Below, piece after piece: positions 1 through 5,813 of a DNA stretch of 15,044 bases (the first letter of the stretch is position 1; each line of letters opens with the position of its first letter). The translations under genes were made by a program, and so were the position numbers. The DNA is from an uncultured Bilophila sp. (lineage in GTDB: Bacteria; Desulfobacterota; Desulfovibrionia; Desulfovibrionales; Desulfovibrionaceae): the NCBI GenBank assembly GCA_959604115.1, contig CAUHBW010000045.1:1-15044 (forward strand), read 5' to 3'. The notes under the pieces were generated by a model. It was given only the letters and a program-made list of their open reading frames with translations, ran no database searches and had not been told where the DNA came from.

Positions 1-1568
1 CGATTGACGATGCGCGATACCGTGGTCACCAGCCCGACCAGTCCGGCGGCCTTGATCCTGGTCGCCAGCTCGCCCCGGATTTCTCCCGAACCGTCCTTCA
101 GACTCTGGAAGACGGCAATGACGCCCTGCACGACCAGCTTGGTGTTGGCCCACCAGCGGTTGAGCGTATCGGCAATGCCGCCGAAGTTGCTCCGGTACGC
201 CAGATACAAGGCCCCGACCACGGTGATGAGCGCCCAGAACGGCGCACCGAGGCCAAGCACGGCGGCCTTCAGCGGCAACAGCGCCTTGGCGATCATCGGC
301 CCGACAGCCGAGAAAAACCACATGGCGGCAGAAAGCGCGGTCAGGCTGACGAGCAGCGTGGAGATACCGCCGATGACCGCGACCAGCCACTGCCCGAACG
401 GGGTTTCCACCACCATCCGCACGGCGTCGGCGAGAGTGCCGAGGAAATTCGCCCCGGCGGCAATGGCGGGCAGGAAAATCGTGCCGATGGAAATGGCGAG
501 GTTGGTCAGTTTGTTCGAGAGCAGCTGGAGCGCGTTCGCCGTCGTCTTCGACCGGGTGTCGTACTCCGCCTGCATTGACCCTGCATACTGGCTGGCATCC
601 CCGACCAGCCCGAAGGCTTGCGAGAGGTTCCCCATATTCTGCAAAAGCGGAGCAATCGCGCCGAGCGACTCCTGCCCGAACATCTCGGTCAGGAGCGAGG
701 TTTGCAGCTCCTTCGGCTTATCCGCAATGGCCTGCAGCACCTTGAAAATCGTGCCCTGCGCGTCGGTCTGCATGTCCTTTGCCATCTGCGTGGCCGAAAA
801 GCCGAGCGACTGGAACGCGGCGGCCTGATCCTTGCTCATGGCGCTGCCCTTGACCAAAGTCGTCGTGAAGTTCTTCAGGGCCGTTGCCGCAACCTCCGGC
901 CCGGCCCCGGAGGACAGGAAGGCCGCACCGAGAGCTGCGACCTGCGTCTCGGCAAGCCCGGCGGTCATGGCCACCGCGCCCACGCGCTGGATGACTTCGC
1001 CAAGAGCCGGAGCCGTGGCGTTCATATTGTTTGACAAGTAGTTGACGGCGTCGGCGAGCGCGTAGACCTGCGGAAGCGTCAGGTTCATGCCCGCCCGCCA
1101 GTCCGCCATCATCTTCCCGGCCTGATCGCCGGTGAGGTCAAAGGCCACGCCCATCTTGGCGGCCTGTTCGGCGAACTCGGTCAAATCCTGTTTCGCAACC
1201 CCGGACTGGGCGGCAGCCGCGACGATGGCGGCGATGCCGTCGGCGGCCATCGGGATGCGTCCCGCCATGTCCATGATCGTGCCGGACATGGCCTTCAGCT
1301 CGGCATCCGTCTCAAAATTGACCACCTTGGCGACGTCCGCCATCGATGATTCGAAGGCCATCGCCTTTGCCGAGGCCATGCCGAGCGCGCCCATGACCAG
1401 CCCAGCCGCCAGCGCGACCGGGGCCATCGCCAGGGCGAGATTACCCATGCGTGCGCCAAGGCCCGACGTATCGAGGCCGAGGGATTTCATCGCCCCCTGC
1501 ACCCTGCCGAGCGGATTCGAAATCAGGTCGACCAGCGAGAGCGTTGCAAAAACAGAAAAGACTTCCAT
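1..1568 (-). CDS. tail tape measure protein (3'-truncated by window edge)
   Basis: The tape measure sets tail length and occupies the tail lumen before DNA ejection. The frame is open from an ATG at 1568 to the left edge, giving 522 whole codons. Residues about 65-370 resemble the phage minor tail/tape measure core family: an AFESSMADVAKV segment near 71-82, then a Gly/Ala-rich helical stretch, then DAQGTI, FGQE and YAGSM motifs (269-333) typical of Mu- and P2-like tape measure proteins. Hydrophobic segments at about 396-420 and 425-458 look membrane-capable, which is usual here. The ATG overlaps the TGA of the frameshifted chaperone by one base (TGATG) and no clean Shine-Dalgarno is visible, so translation is probably coupled to the upstream reading. 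The C-terminus lies outside the window. An alternative function is unlikely given position and motifs. Confidence 0.93.
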   Translation of the reverse strand, partial: MEVFSVFATLSLVDLISNPLGRVQGAMKSLGLDTSGLGARMGNLALAMAPVALAAGLVMGALGMASAKAMAFESSMADVAKVVNFETDAELKAMSGTIMDMAGRIPMAADGIAAIVAAAAQSGVAKQDLTEFAEQAAKMGVAFDLTGDQAGKMMADWRAGMNLTLPQVYALADAVNYLSNNMNATAPALGEVIQRVGAVAMTAGLAETQVAALGAAFLSSGAGPEVAATALKNFTTTLVKGSAMSKDQAAAFQSLGFSATQMAKDMQTDAQGTIFKVLQAIADKPKELQTSLLTEMFGQESLGAIAPLLQNMGNLSQAFGLVGDASQYAGSMQAEYDTRSKTTANALQLLSNKLTNLAISIGTIFLPAIAAGANFLGTLADAVRMVVETPFGQWLVAVIGGISTLLVSLTALSAAMWFFSAVGPMIAKALLPLKAAVLGLGAPFWALITVVGALYLAYRSNFGGIADTLNRWWANTKLVVQGVIAVFQSLKDGSGEIRGELATRIKAAGLVGLVTTVSRIVN

Positions 1569-1741
1569 CACTTCACCGCCTTGCTGCCATGAATGACACG
1601 GGCGAGGGTTTTGAAAAGACGCTCCTCAAGCCAAGATGCCCGGGCGAGCTGAAGCTTCCATGCCTCCAGCTCCTCCTCGGGCCGCTCGTGGAGCAGAAAT
1701 TGGATGAGCGCGTCCCCCTCGTCAAAGGGGGACAGGGCTAC
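1568..1741 (-). CDS. tail assembly chaperone C-terminal extension reached by -1 frameshift
   Basis: This frame has no start codon with a ribosome binding site of its own. It is joined to the 112-aa chaperone by a -1 slip at GGGAAAG (1747-1741), adding 57 residues starting VALSPFDEG and ending at the TGA at 1570-1568. The product would be 169 aa. The extension is rich in charged residues and predicted helix (EEELEAWKLQLARASWLEERL), like the T-type extensions of lambda gpGT and Mu-like equivalents, which link the chaperone to the tape measure and recruit tube subunits. The stop overlaps the tape measure ATG. The function is known for the class; the slip itself is inferred from sequence. Confidence 0.82.
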   Translation of the reverse strand, partial: VALSPFDEGDALIQFLLHERPEEELEAWKLQLARASWLEERLFKTLARVIHGSKAVK

Positions 1742-1747
1742 TTTCCC
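1712..1747 (-). promoter_or_regulatory. programmed -1 ribosomal frameshift signal
   Basis: Read on the minus strand, the chaperone frame ends CTG GGA AAG TAG. The heptamer G GGA AAG (1747-1741) fits X XXY YYZ exactly and, as I recall, is the same heptamer used by lambda G-T. A slip back by one base re-pairs as GGG AAA and enters the open frame to 1568. Seven bases downstream lies a perfect 7-bp hairpin: GTCCCCC (1733-1727), loop 1726-1719, GGGGGAC (1718-1712), extendable by one G-U pair. Slippery site, spacer of 7, stem, and a zero-frame stop directly after the heptamer are all in place. Confidence 0.88.
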
Positions 1748-2076
1748 AGCTCGTTGCTGATGCCCACACCCTTCAGGATCGCGCCGGAAAGCGTGGTGGC
1801 AAGGCCGGGATAGTCTTCCATCGCCTGCACGAGCGCGGCTTTGTCGTCGGGGTGCACGGTGTCGAGCACGAGGTTGCGAGCGGCGTTCGCGGCGTTCTTC
1901 CCAGCCGTGTCCTGCAAGCGCTTGATCTGCATTTTGTTCGGCTTGGCAAAACGATACGAGCATTTGACCTCGGTTTCCTCGCCGTCCGCGCCCCACGGAT
2001 CTTCGAAACTGTGGGAAAATGCGACGTACTTGCGGGCGGGAACGGTGGTGGATACGGACGTTTCGGGAGCAGACAT
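1738..2076 (-). CDS. tail assembly chaperone (Mu gp41 position), short form
   Basis: This 112-aa protein sits immediately before the tape measure gene, where contractile and siphophage tails carry a chaperone that coats the tape measure during tail assembly. It starts at ATG 2076 behind AGGAGG with a 6-base spacer. The N-terminus (MSAPETSVSTTVPARKYV) is followed by a stretch around residues 25-55 with KCSYRFAKPNKMQIKRL, and by an acidic, helical C-terminus ending NELGK. It resembles Mu-like tail chaperones in the pattern of a short protein with a slip site at its last two codons. It opens a new transcript after the terminator at 2164-2191, with a leader of about 90 bases that holds one copy of the 27-bp repeat. 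Family assignment rests on position and the frameshift rather than strong motifs. Confidence 0.8.
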   Translation of the reverse strand: MSAPETSVSTTVPARKYVAFSHSFEDPWGADGEETEVKCSYRFAKPNKMQIKRLQDTAGKNAANAARNLVLDTVHPDDKAALVQAMEDYPGLATTLSGAILKGVGISNELGK

Positions 2077-2138
2077 AGGCGCCTCCTGTGGCGGTTACAT
2101 GTTTCAGATGCGCCACCATACCGCCGCCGGGAACGGCT

Positions 2139-2165
2139 TGCCGGAATCCTCGCACGCTGTGCAAA
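2139..2165 (-). repeat. 27-bp dispersed repeat, copy A
   Basis: Identical over 27 bases to 13337-13363, in the same orientation. On the minus strand it begins TTTGCACAGCGTGCGAGG and contains the small inverted repeat GCAC-AGC-GTGC. It directly follows the T-run of the terminator at 2164-2191 and lies 63 bases upstream of the chaperone ATG. Its function is not known to me. Confidence 0.85.
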
Positions 2166-2191
2166 GAAAAAGGGCGGCCCGAAAGCCGCCC
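2164..2191 (-). terminator. rho-independent terminator of the antirepressor cassette
   Basis: On the minus strand GGGCGGC (2191-2185), loop TTTCGG, GCCGCCC (2178-2172), then TTTTTCTTT. A U-G pair can close a UUCG loop. It follows the 66-aa gene by 24 bases and ends the RHH/Bro-N/unknown operon. Confidence 0.88.
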
Positions 2192-2215
2192 ATCTTCATA
2201 TTGATCTTGTTGATG

Positions 2216-2416
2216 TTATGCCGATTCTTCCTTCAAGGCCGCAGCCATATCCAAAAGATCATAGGTGATATACAATAATCCTTCCCAAGCAAGAGGATCA
2301 CAGCTTTTTCCTTCACTTCCAAAGGCAATCGCTCCGATAGCCGTTGACAAGAAAGCGAGTTTTGCACGGAGGTTATGCGCTACATCCGCCGGAAGTTCAC
2401 CTGTGTAGGCCGTCAT
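2216..2416 (-). CDS. small protein of unknown function, last gene of the antirepressor cassette
   Basis: A 66-aa protein (MTAYTGELPADVAHNLRAKL...) that I do not recognise. It starts at ATG 2416, preceded by GGAGGT with 5 intervening bases, and overlaps the last 20 bases of the Bro-N gene in another frame, which argues for coupling and that it is a real gene. Composition suggests mostly helix: an amphipathic N-terminal half (DVAHNLRAKLAFLSTAIGAIAF) and a second helix near the end (GLLYITYDLLDMAAALKEES). No signal peptide or metal-binding motif is evident. It could be a regulatory partner of the antirepressor, but that is only guilt by association. Confidence 0.75.
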   Translation of the reverse strand: MTAYTGELPADVAHNLRAKLAFLSTAIGAIAFGSEGKSCDPLAWEGLLYITYDLLDMAAALKEESA

Positions 2417-3089
2417 GCCCCACCTCCATGAGCTTGCCCTGTACGGGCTTCGTGCGGTGCACGGAGGCCATGCCGGAACGCAGGCGGCGCAGCCGCGTGT
2501 CCAGAGCCGACTTCGTCATGTCGCACAGCTTGGCGGCTTCGGCGAGGGAAAGCCCCTTTTGCAGGTAGCCTATGGCCTTCATCGTCATGGTGTACCCGTC
2601 CTGCCGCTTCTGGAGCTTGCGGCCTTCCTCCACGCCTTCCAGCCGGATGCGCTCCATGAGGTCCCGCGTGGCGGGCAAGGCCAGCGTTTCCTCCCGGCCC
2701 TGATGATAGCCGGACTCGCGGGCGAGCTCGATGTCCCGCTGCTGCCGCTCCTGCCGGACGCGCCGCAGAAGCAGCGCAACCTTGACCCGAAAAAGCTTGG
2801 CCTTGTTCGTGCGGGCCAGCATGGACAGGATATACACGCCTTCTTCGGTAAAGGCGCGTGTGGCATAGCTCTTTCCGTCAGTTGAGACCGTTTTGGTCTC
2901 AACTGCATACAGCTTGAGTTCGTTCTGATTGGAGCGGTAGAGCTTGTGGATGGCATGGGCGGGATCGCCATACCCCAAATGCCTGCCCACTTCCTCGGCG
3001 GTAAACAGAATATTGCCGTTCTCTTCAATAAAATGAATCTGTTCACCCTTGTCAAAAGGTACGAGTGCAGATACTGTATTCTCAGCCAT
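2397..3089 (-). CDS. Bro-N domain antirepressor-like protein
   Basis: A 230-aa protein of the phage antirepressor type. Residues about 15-110 match the Bro-N pattern: GNILFTAEEVGRHLGYGDPAHAI, then TRAFTEEGVYILSMLARTNKAKLFRVKV. A charged, probably coiled-coil linker follows (108-160), then a helix-turn-helix-like tail (GLSLAEAAKLCDMTKSALDTRLRRLR, about 179-204). Proteins of this class bind DNA or inactivate repressors; in temperate phages they trigger induction. ATG 3089 follows AAGGAGG with 5 spacer bases. It lies 67 bases after a 52-aa RHH gene and overlaps a 66-aa gene, all between the tail tube and tail chaperone genes, so it is cargo rather than tail machinery. Its ribosome binding site lies in a small hairpin and is covered by a predicted antisense RNA. 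Confidence 0.9.
   Translation of the reverse strand: MAENTVSALVPFDKGEQIHFIEENGNILFTAEEVGRHLGYGDPAHAIHKLYRSNQNELKLYAVETKTVSTDGKSYATRAFTEEGVYILSMLARTNKAKLFRVKVALLLRRVRQERQQRDIELARESGYHQGREETLALPATRDLMERIRLEGVEEGRKLQKRQDGYTMTMKAIGYLQKGLSLAEAAKLCDMTKSALDTRLRRLRSGMASVHRTKPVQGKLMEVGHDGLHR
3049..3077 (+). promoter_or_regulatory. candidate plus-strand promoter for an antisense RNA
   Basis: TTGTCA (3049-3054), 17 bases, TACTGT (3072-3077). The -35 matches 5 of 6 consensus positions, the -10 only 3 of 6; GATACT two bases earlier is an alternative with a 15-base spacer. Transcription would start near 3084, just inside the Bro-N start codon and antisense to it. The -10 is weak, so support comes mainly from the matching terminator. 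Confidence 0.5.
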
Positions 3090-3165
3090 TTCATCCTCCT
3101 TGGTAGGATGTTAGGGTTAGGCTTTGCCGTGAGATCTGACCTCACGGCAAAGCTGTTTATTTTTT
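3084..3165 (+). ncRNA. putative sar-like antisense RNA against the antirepressor ribosome binding site
   Basis: A predicted RNA of about 80 nt from the promoter at 3049-3077 to the plus-only terminator at 3121-3165. It is complementary to the Bro-N start codon (3089-3087) and Shine-Dalgarno, and to the whole RHH-Bro-N gap. It would fold as two stem-loops: CATCCT (3092-3097)/AGGATG (3105-3110), and the 13-bp terminator stem. In phage P22 the sar RNA (about 68-69 nt) runs the same way through the arc-ant gap and blocks ant translation. The analogy is architectural; no sequence similarity to sar is claimed. Confidence 0.6.
3121..3165 (+). terminator. strong plus-strand rho-independent terminator in the RHH-antirepressor gap
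   Basis: GCTTTGCCGTGAG (3121-3133), 7-base loop, CTCACGGCAAAGC (3141-3153): a perfect 13-bp stem, followed on the plus strand by TGTTTATTTTTTTT. On the minus strand the bases after the stem (CTAACCC) carry no T-run, so it cannot serve the surrounding minus-strand genes in the usual way. It therefore implies plus-strand transcription here. The T-run also encodes the Lys-Lys-stop end of the RHH gene. Confidence 0.85.
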
Positions 3166-3315
3166 TTCATCCTGAGCCAACTTGATCTCAAGCGCCGTAA
3201 TCGCATCAAGAAAAATCTGTTTGAGCGTTTTTCCTGTTTTGGCAGCGACGATCTTTGCCCGCCTGTGATCTTCTTCCTTGAGAACCATGCTTATGTACTT
3301 TCCTTCTCTTGCCAC
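3157..3315 (-). CDS. Arc-like ribbon-helix-helix DNA-binding protein
   Basis: A 52-aa protein starting at GTG 3315 behind AGGAGG (4-base spacer). The pattern is that of the ribbon-helix-helix (Arc/MetJ) fold: a beta strand KYISMVLK (residues 6-13), helix A EEDHRRAKIVAAKTG (14-28), a turn, then helix B LKQIFLDAITALEIKLAQ (31-48). Arc of P22 is about the same size. Such proteins bind short palindromes as dimers or tetramers and usually repress their own operon. It is the first gene of the cassette, with its own promoter whose -10 region carries the 10-bp palindrome TGTAGCTACA. By position it would repress itself and the Bro-N gene behind it. The next ATG is codon 10, inside the strand, so GTG is preferred. 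One 60-base stretch (3181-3240) counts 24 GC, about 40%, lower than the tail genes. Confidence 0.82.
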   Translation of the reverse strand: MAREGKYISMVLKEEDHRRAKIVAAKTGKTLKQIFLDAITALEIKLAQDEKK

Positions 3316-3336
3316 AGCACCTCCTGCTTGATTTTT

Positions 3337-3365
3337 AGTGTAGCTACATGGCTTTTAAACGTCAA
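3337..3365 (-). promoter_or_regulatory. sigma70-type promoter with overlapping palindromic operator, for the RHH-antirepressor operon
   Basis: On the minus strand TTGACG (3365-3360), 17 bases, TACACT (3342-3337): 5 of 6 at -35, 4 of 6 at -10 and ideal spacing. The start would be near 3330, giving a leader of about 15 bases before GTG 3315. The perfect palindrome TGTAGCTACA (3339-3348) overlaps the -10, a good place for an RHH autorepressor to bind. Confidence 0.8.
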
Positions 3366-3395
3366 CAACTTTTTTTCACCCAAGATGAGAATACC

Positions 3396-3431
3396 AACAA
3401 AAAAGGCCGGATAACTCCGGCCTTTTTTGTT
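3396..3431 (-). terminator. bidirectional rho-independent terminator behind the tail tube gene
   Basis: A perfect 15-bp inverted repeat, 3396-3410 with 3417-3431 and a 6-base loop ATAACT, with GGCCGG/CCGGCC core flanked by A and T runs. It starts at the stop codon of the tube gene and separates the tail operon from the antirepressor cassette. The A/T flanks make it work on either strand. Confidence 0.93.
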
Positions 3432-3872
3432 CTACGCCTTCTTCGCGGGCGTTCCGTTCCACTCGATGGGCGAAAGAATGGTGAACTCGCAGGAAATCGG
3501 GCTGACGTTGGCGTCGCCCTGTGAGCCGCCCCCACCGTCGAACTTGGTGATCTTGCAGTCTTTCAGCGTGTCGGTGATGCTGCCCATGTCGTCGTTGGCA
3601 TAGCTCACGACGATGACGAAGGGCTTGTGATCGTAGATACCGCCCTCGGCGATCTCGCTTTTCAGCTTTTCCCACTGGTCGCGGTCAAGCACCATCGAGC
3701 CGCTGGCCTCGTAATTCCCGCGACCGTAACCGCGCGGAATAGCCCCCTTGCCGTACCGGGCCTCGATGCTCTGGCCGTCGGTGTACTTGATCTCCGTGAT
3801 GCCCACGGCGTCGCCGCCGGGCAGGGTCACGGTGATGTCTTCCCAGTCGTATTGTCTGCCGTTGATGGCCAT
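3432..3872 (-). CDS. tail tube protein (Mu gpM position)
   Basis: A 146-aa protein two genes after the sheath and upstream of the chaperone and tape measure, where myophages encode the inner tail tube. It opens MAINGRQYDWEDITVTL, followed by a glycine-rich section (YGKGAIPRGYGRGNYEASGS, about 40-59) and beta-rich segments, in line with tube proteins, and ends PIEWNGTPAKKA. ATG 3872 overlaps the preceding stop (TAATG) and sits behind GGAGGAAT, so it is coupled to the 78-aa gene. Tube subunits stack as hexamers inside the sheath and have to be made in large amount, which fits the strong ribosome binding site. The family is assigned from position, length and beta-type composition. Confidence 0.8.
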   Translation of the reverse strand: MAINGRQYDWEDITVTLPGGDAVGITEIKYTDGQSIEARYGKGAIPRGYGRGNYEASGSMVLDRDQWEKLKSEIAEGGIYDHKPFVIVVSYANDDMGSITDTLKDCKITKFDGGGGSQGDANVSPISCEFTILSPIEWNGTPAKKA

Positions 3873-4108
3873 TATTCCTCCGTCCAGCCCTGCGACTCGG
3901 CGTACATCATGCCCTGAGCCGTGAGCTTGTAGTGCTTGCGGTACCGCTCAAGGTGACCGAGTTCCACGCCGCAGGAAAGCACGGCGGCGAGCTGCCCGGT
4001 TTCGGCGAACGGCTCCAGATCCTTGGGACTGTAAAAGGTATTGGGATGCTCCACGCGCATCTCGTACAAAAAACGGTACACCGCCTCGCGGGAATGTGTG
4101 ATACCCAT
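3872..4108 (-). CDS. small unknown protein between sheath and tube
   Basis: A 78-aa protein (MGITHSREAVYRFLYEMRVE...) that I do not recognise. ATG 4108 lies one base after the sheath stop (TAATATG), and its own stop overlaps the tube ATG. A longer open frame exists to 4204, but the extra N-terminus is a shadow of the sheath gene. The sequence has aromatic and charged residues and an even spread of helix and strand; segments such as LSCGVELGHLERYRKHYKLTAQG look like a small winged-helix-type or ParB-like fold, but that is only an impression. Its place between sheath and tube suggests a tail assembly role. Mu itself has no gene here as far as I recall. Confidence 0.75.
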   Translation of the reverse strand: MGITHSREAVYRFLYEMRVEHPNTFYSPKDLEPFAETGQLAAVLSCGVELGHLERYRKHYKLTAQGMMYAESQGWTEE

Positions 4109-4109
4109 A

Positions 4110-5813
4110 TTACCCTTCCAGTCTGGTGTCGCCCCGGCTGCCTGCGTACACATACGAGGCGTACAGTTTGATCTTGCGGATGATCGGCACGCCGATGAGC
4201 ACATGCTCCACGGCCACGCCGTTGTTGACGATGTCCTGTCCGGGCGGCAGCGTCACAACGTAGTCGATCAGCTCCGGCGGTACGGCCCTGGTCATGGTCG
4301 CCAGCGCGTTTTCGAGCTGCGCCTTCAAATACGCAAGGCCCCCGGCGTTGTCGCCGAGCAGCGGGTCCCCGACCTCGTCATACATGCTCTTCAAAGCCGC
4401 GATGCGCAGGAGCCGCACGGCCTTGAACACCACGCGGATGACTTCCTCATATCTGAAGTCACTGGTGTCGTCGGCCATCGTGCGCGAATCGCCCCAGTAA
4501 ACGCCTTCGAGACCCGCGTATTTTTTGGCGGTCAGATACCCGGCGTCCTCCAGCGTACTCTGCACGGCTTCCCAGCCGTCGGGCAACGTGCCCTGGCTGA
4601 TGCTGCCGTCGCGCACCCGGCCCGTGGCCCGCTGGACGGGGATGGACATCACGCGCCCGGATTGCAGCCCGGCCCAGTTCCGCAGCCTGCGTTGGCCAGA
4701 GGTTTCCGTGATTTCCCCGAACTGGCAGCAGACCTGCACGAAGCGCGAGGAAAAATCCTGACGCTCGGCAAGCAGATAGGCCGCGTAGTCGTTGAGGTCT
4801 TCGTCGTCGTAAGGGAGCCGCGCCTCCATCTTGAAGTAGGTGGGACGGTGCAGGTTCCACAGCTCCTCGGTCTTTGCGGCGGCAGCGGCCCAGTCAACGG
4901 AGTCGGACGGGCCCACGACGTGCACAAACTCCACGTCGTACAGGGCCAGCGGCGATTCCAGCGCACTCATCACATTCACGATGGACGGCTGCGGAGGCAG
5001 GATACGGCAGGCATACGTCACACCGCCGACATACGCGCCTTCGGGGAAGGTCACGGTCGGGCCTTCGGCAAGCGTCACCGCGCCGCTGAACGGGATCGTC
5101 CTCGTCTTGCCGAAGCTGTCCCCGCCGTCCGTGGACAGCCGGTACGTCCCGGCGTTGCGTGCGCCGCCCTTGACGATCTGGACGACAAGCTCCACGCCCG
5201 CGAGCGCGTTGCCGGAGACTTCGATCAGCGGGCTTGCGGCATCCCCGACGCGAGATACCGGCCCGATGGCGGTGCGGGCAACAAAGCGGTAGCTGCTGCC
5301 CTCCTCAAGCCTCGCCGTGGCCGCCAGCAGCACGGTGGCGCCGGTGGCGTCCCCGCCGGAGCCGATGGTCATTTGCTCGGCGCTGGTCTGTGCCTCGCCG
5401 AACGTCGTTCCGCCGTCGGTGGAAACCTCCACCGTCGCCGTGCCGACGACGCCGGGCGTCGCCACCCGGATCACGATGTCGGCGTTTTTCTGCGGCACCC
5501 CGGAGACGGTCATTTCCGGGGCGGCACCACTGCCGCCGTACACGAGCGGCGCGGAAAAGTAGCCCGCCGCCTGCCCCTGCACCGGCACGGCGACAAGCAC
5601 CGGCTCCTGTCCCGCCGTGGCGAGGATGTCGCGCACGCGGTCGACCAGCGGCCCCACGCCCAGCACTTCATCAAGCCTTGTCCGCTTGCCGATGAGATAC
5701 CCCTTGCCCACGCGCCCGAGCGAGCACACGCCCGCAATGATGGCCTTGCCGTCCACGCCGCCGGGGGCCAGTCCCGACGTACCGTCGATCAGATACTCGA
5801 ATACATCGCCCAT
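4110..5813 (-). CDS. contractile tail sheath protein (DUF2586-like, Mu gpL position) with duplicated inserted module
   Basis: A 567-aa sheath subunit. The N-terminus (MGDVFEYLIDGTSGLAPGGVDGKAIIAGVCSLG) and the C-terminal two fifths, with LPYDDEDLNDYAAYLLAERQ, WAGLQSGRVMSIPVQRATG and a TMADDTSDFRYEEVIRVV segment, look like DUF2586 sheaths; the C-terminal handshake region holds the polymer together. Residues about 98-270 hold two similar beta-rich modules, each with a STDGG..FG motif (131-138 and 227-235), probably exposed outside the sheath. ATG 5813 directly follows the stop of the 104-aa gene, behind GGAGGGAGG. Mu gpL is about 495 aa, so this one is longer by roughly the length of one module. 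Confidence in the sheath call is high from position and size; the family name is less certain. Confidence 0.88.
   Translation of the reverse strand: MGDVFEYLIDGTSGLAPGGVDGKAIIAGVCSLGRVGKGYLIGKRTRLDEVLGVGPLVDRVRDILATAGQEPVLVAVPVQGQAAGYFSAPLVYGGSGAAPEMTVSGVPQKNADIVIRVATPGVVGTATVEVSTDGGTTFGEAQTSAEQMTIGSGGDATGATVLLAATARLEEGSSYRFVARTAIGPVSRVGDAASPLIEVSGNALAGVELVVQIVKGGARNAGTYRLSTDGGDSFGKTRTIPFSGAVTLAEGPTVTFPEGAYVGGVTYACRILPPQPSIVNVMSALESPLALYDVEFVHVVGPSDSVDWAAAAAKTEELWNLHRPTYFKMEARLPYDDEDLNDYAAYLLAERQDFSSRFVQVCCQFGEITETSGQRRLRNWAGLQSGRVMSIPVQRATGRVRDGSISQGTLPDGWEAVQSTLEDAGYLTAKKYAGLEGVYWGDSRTMADDTSDFRYEEVIRVVFKAVRLLRIAALKSMYDEVGDPLLGDNAGGLAYLKAQLENALATMTRAVPPELIDYVVTLPPGQDIVNNGVAVEHVLIGVPIIRKIKLYASYVYAGSRGDTRLEG

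Noticed and set aside
1742..2164. Upstream part of the frame that contains the chaperone extension
   Set aside because: No ribosome binding site at 2164 (inside the terminator and repeat); only the part after the slip site is expected to be translated.
3872..4204. Start of the 78-aa gene at 4204
   Set aside because: The extra 32 residues overlap the sheath gene and are Cys/Arg/Ser-rich shadow; ATG 4108 is directly behind the sheath stop.
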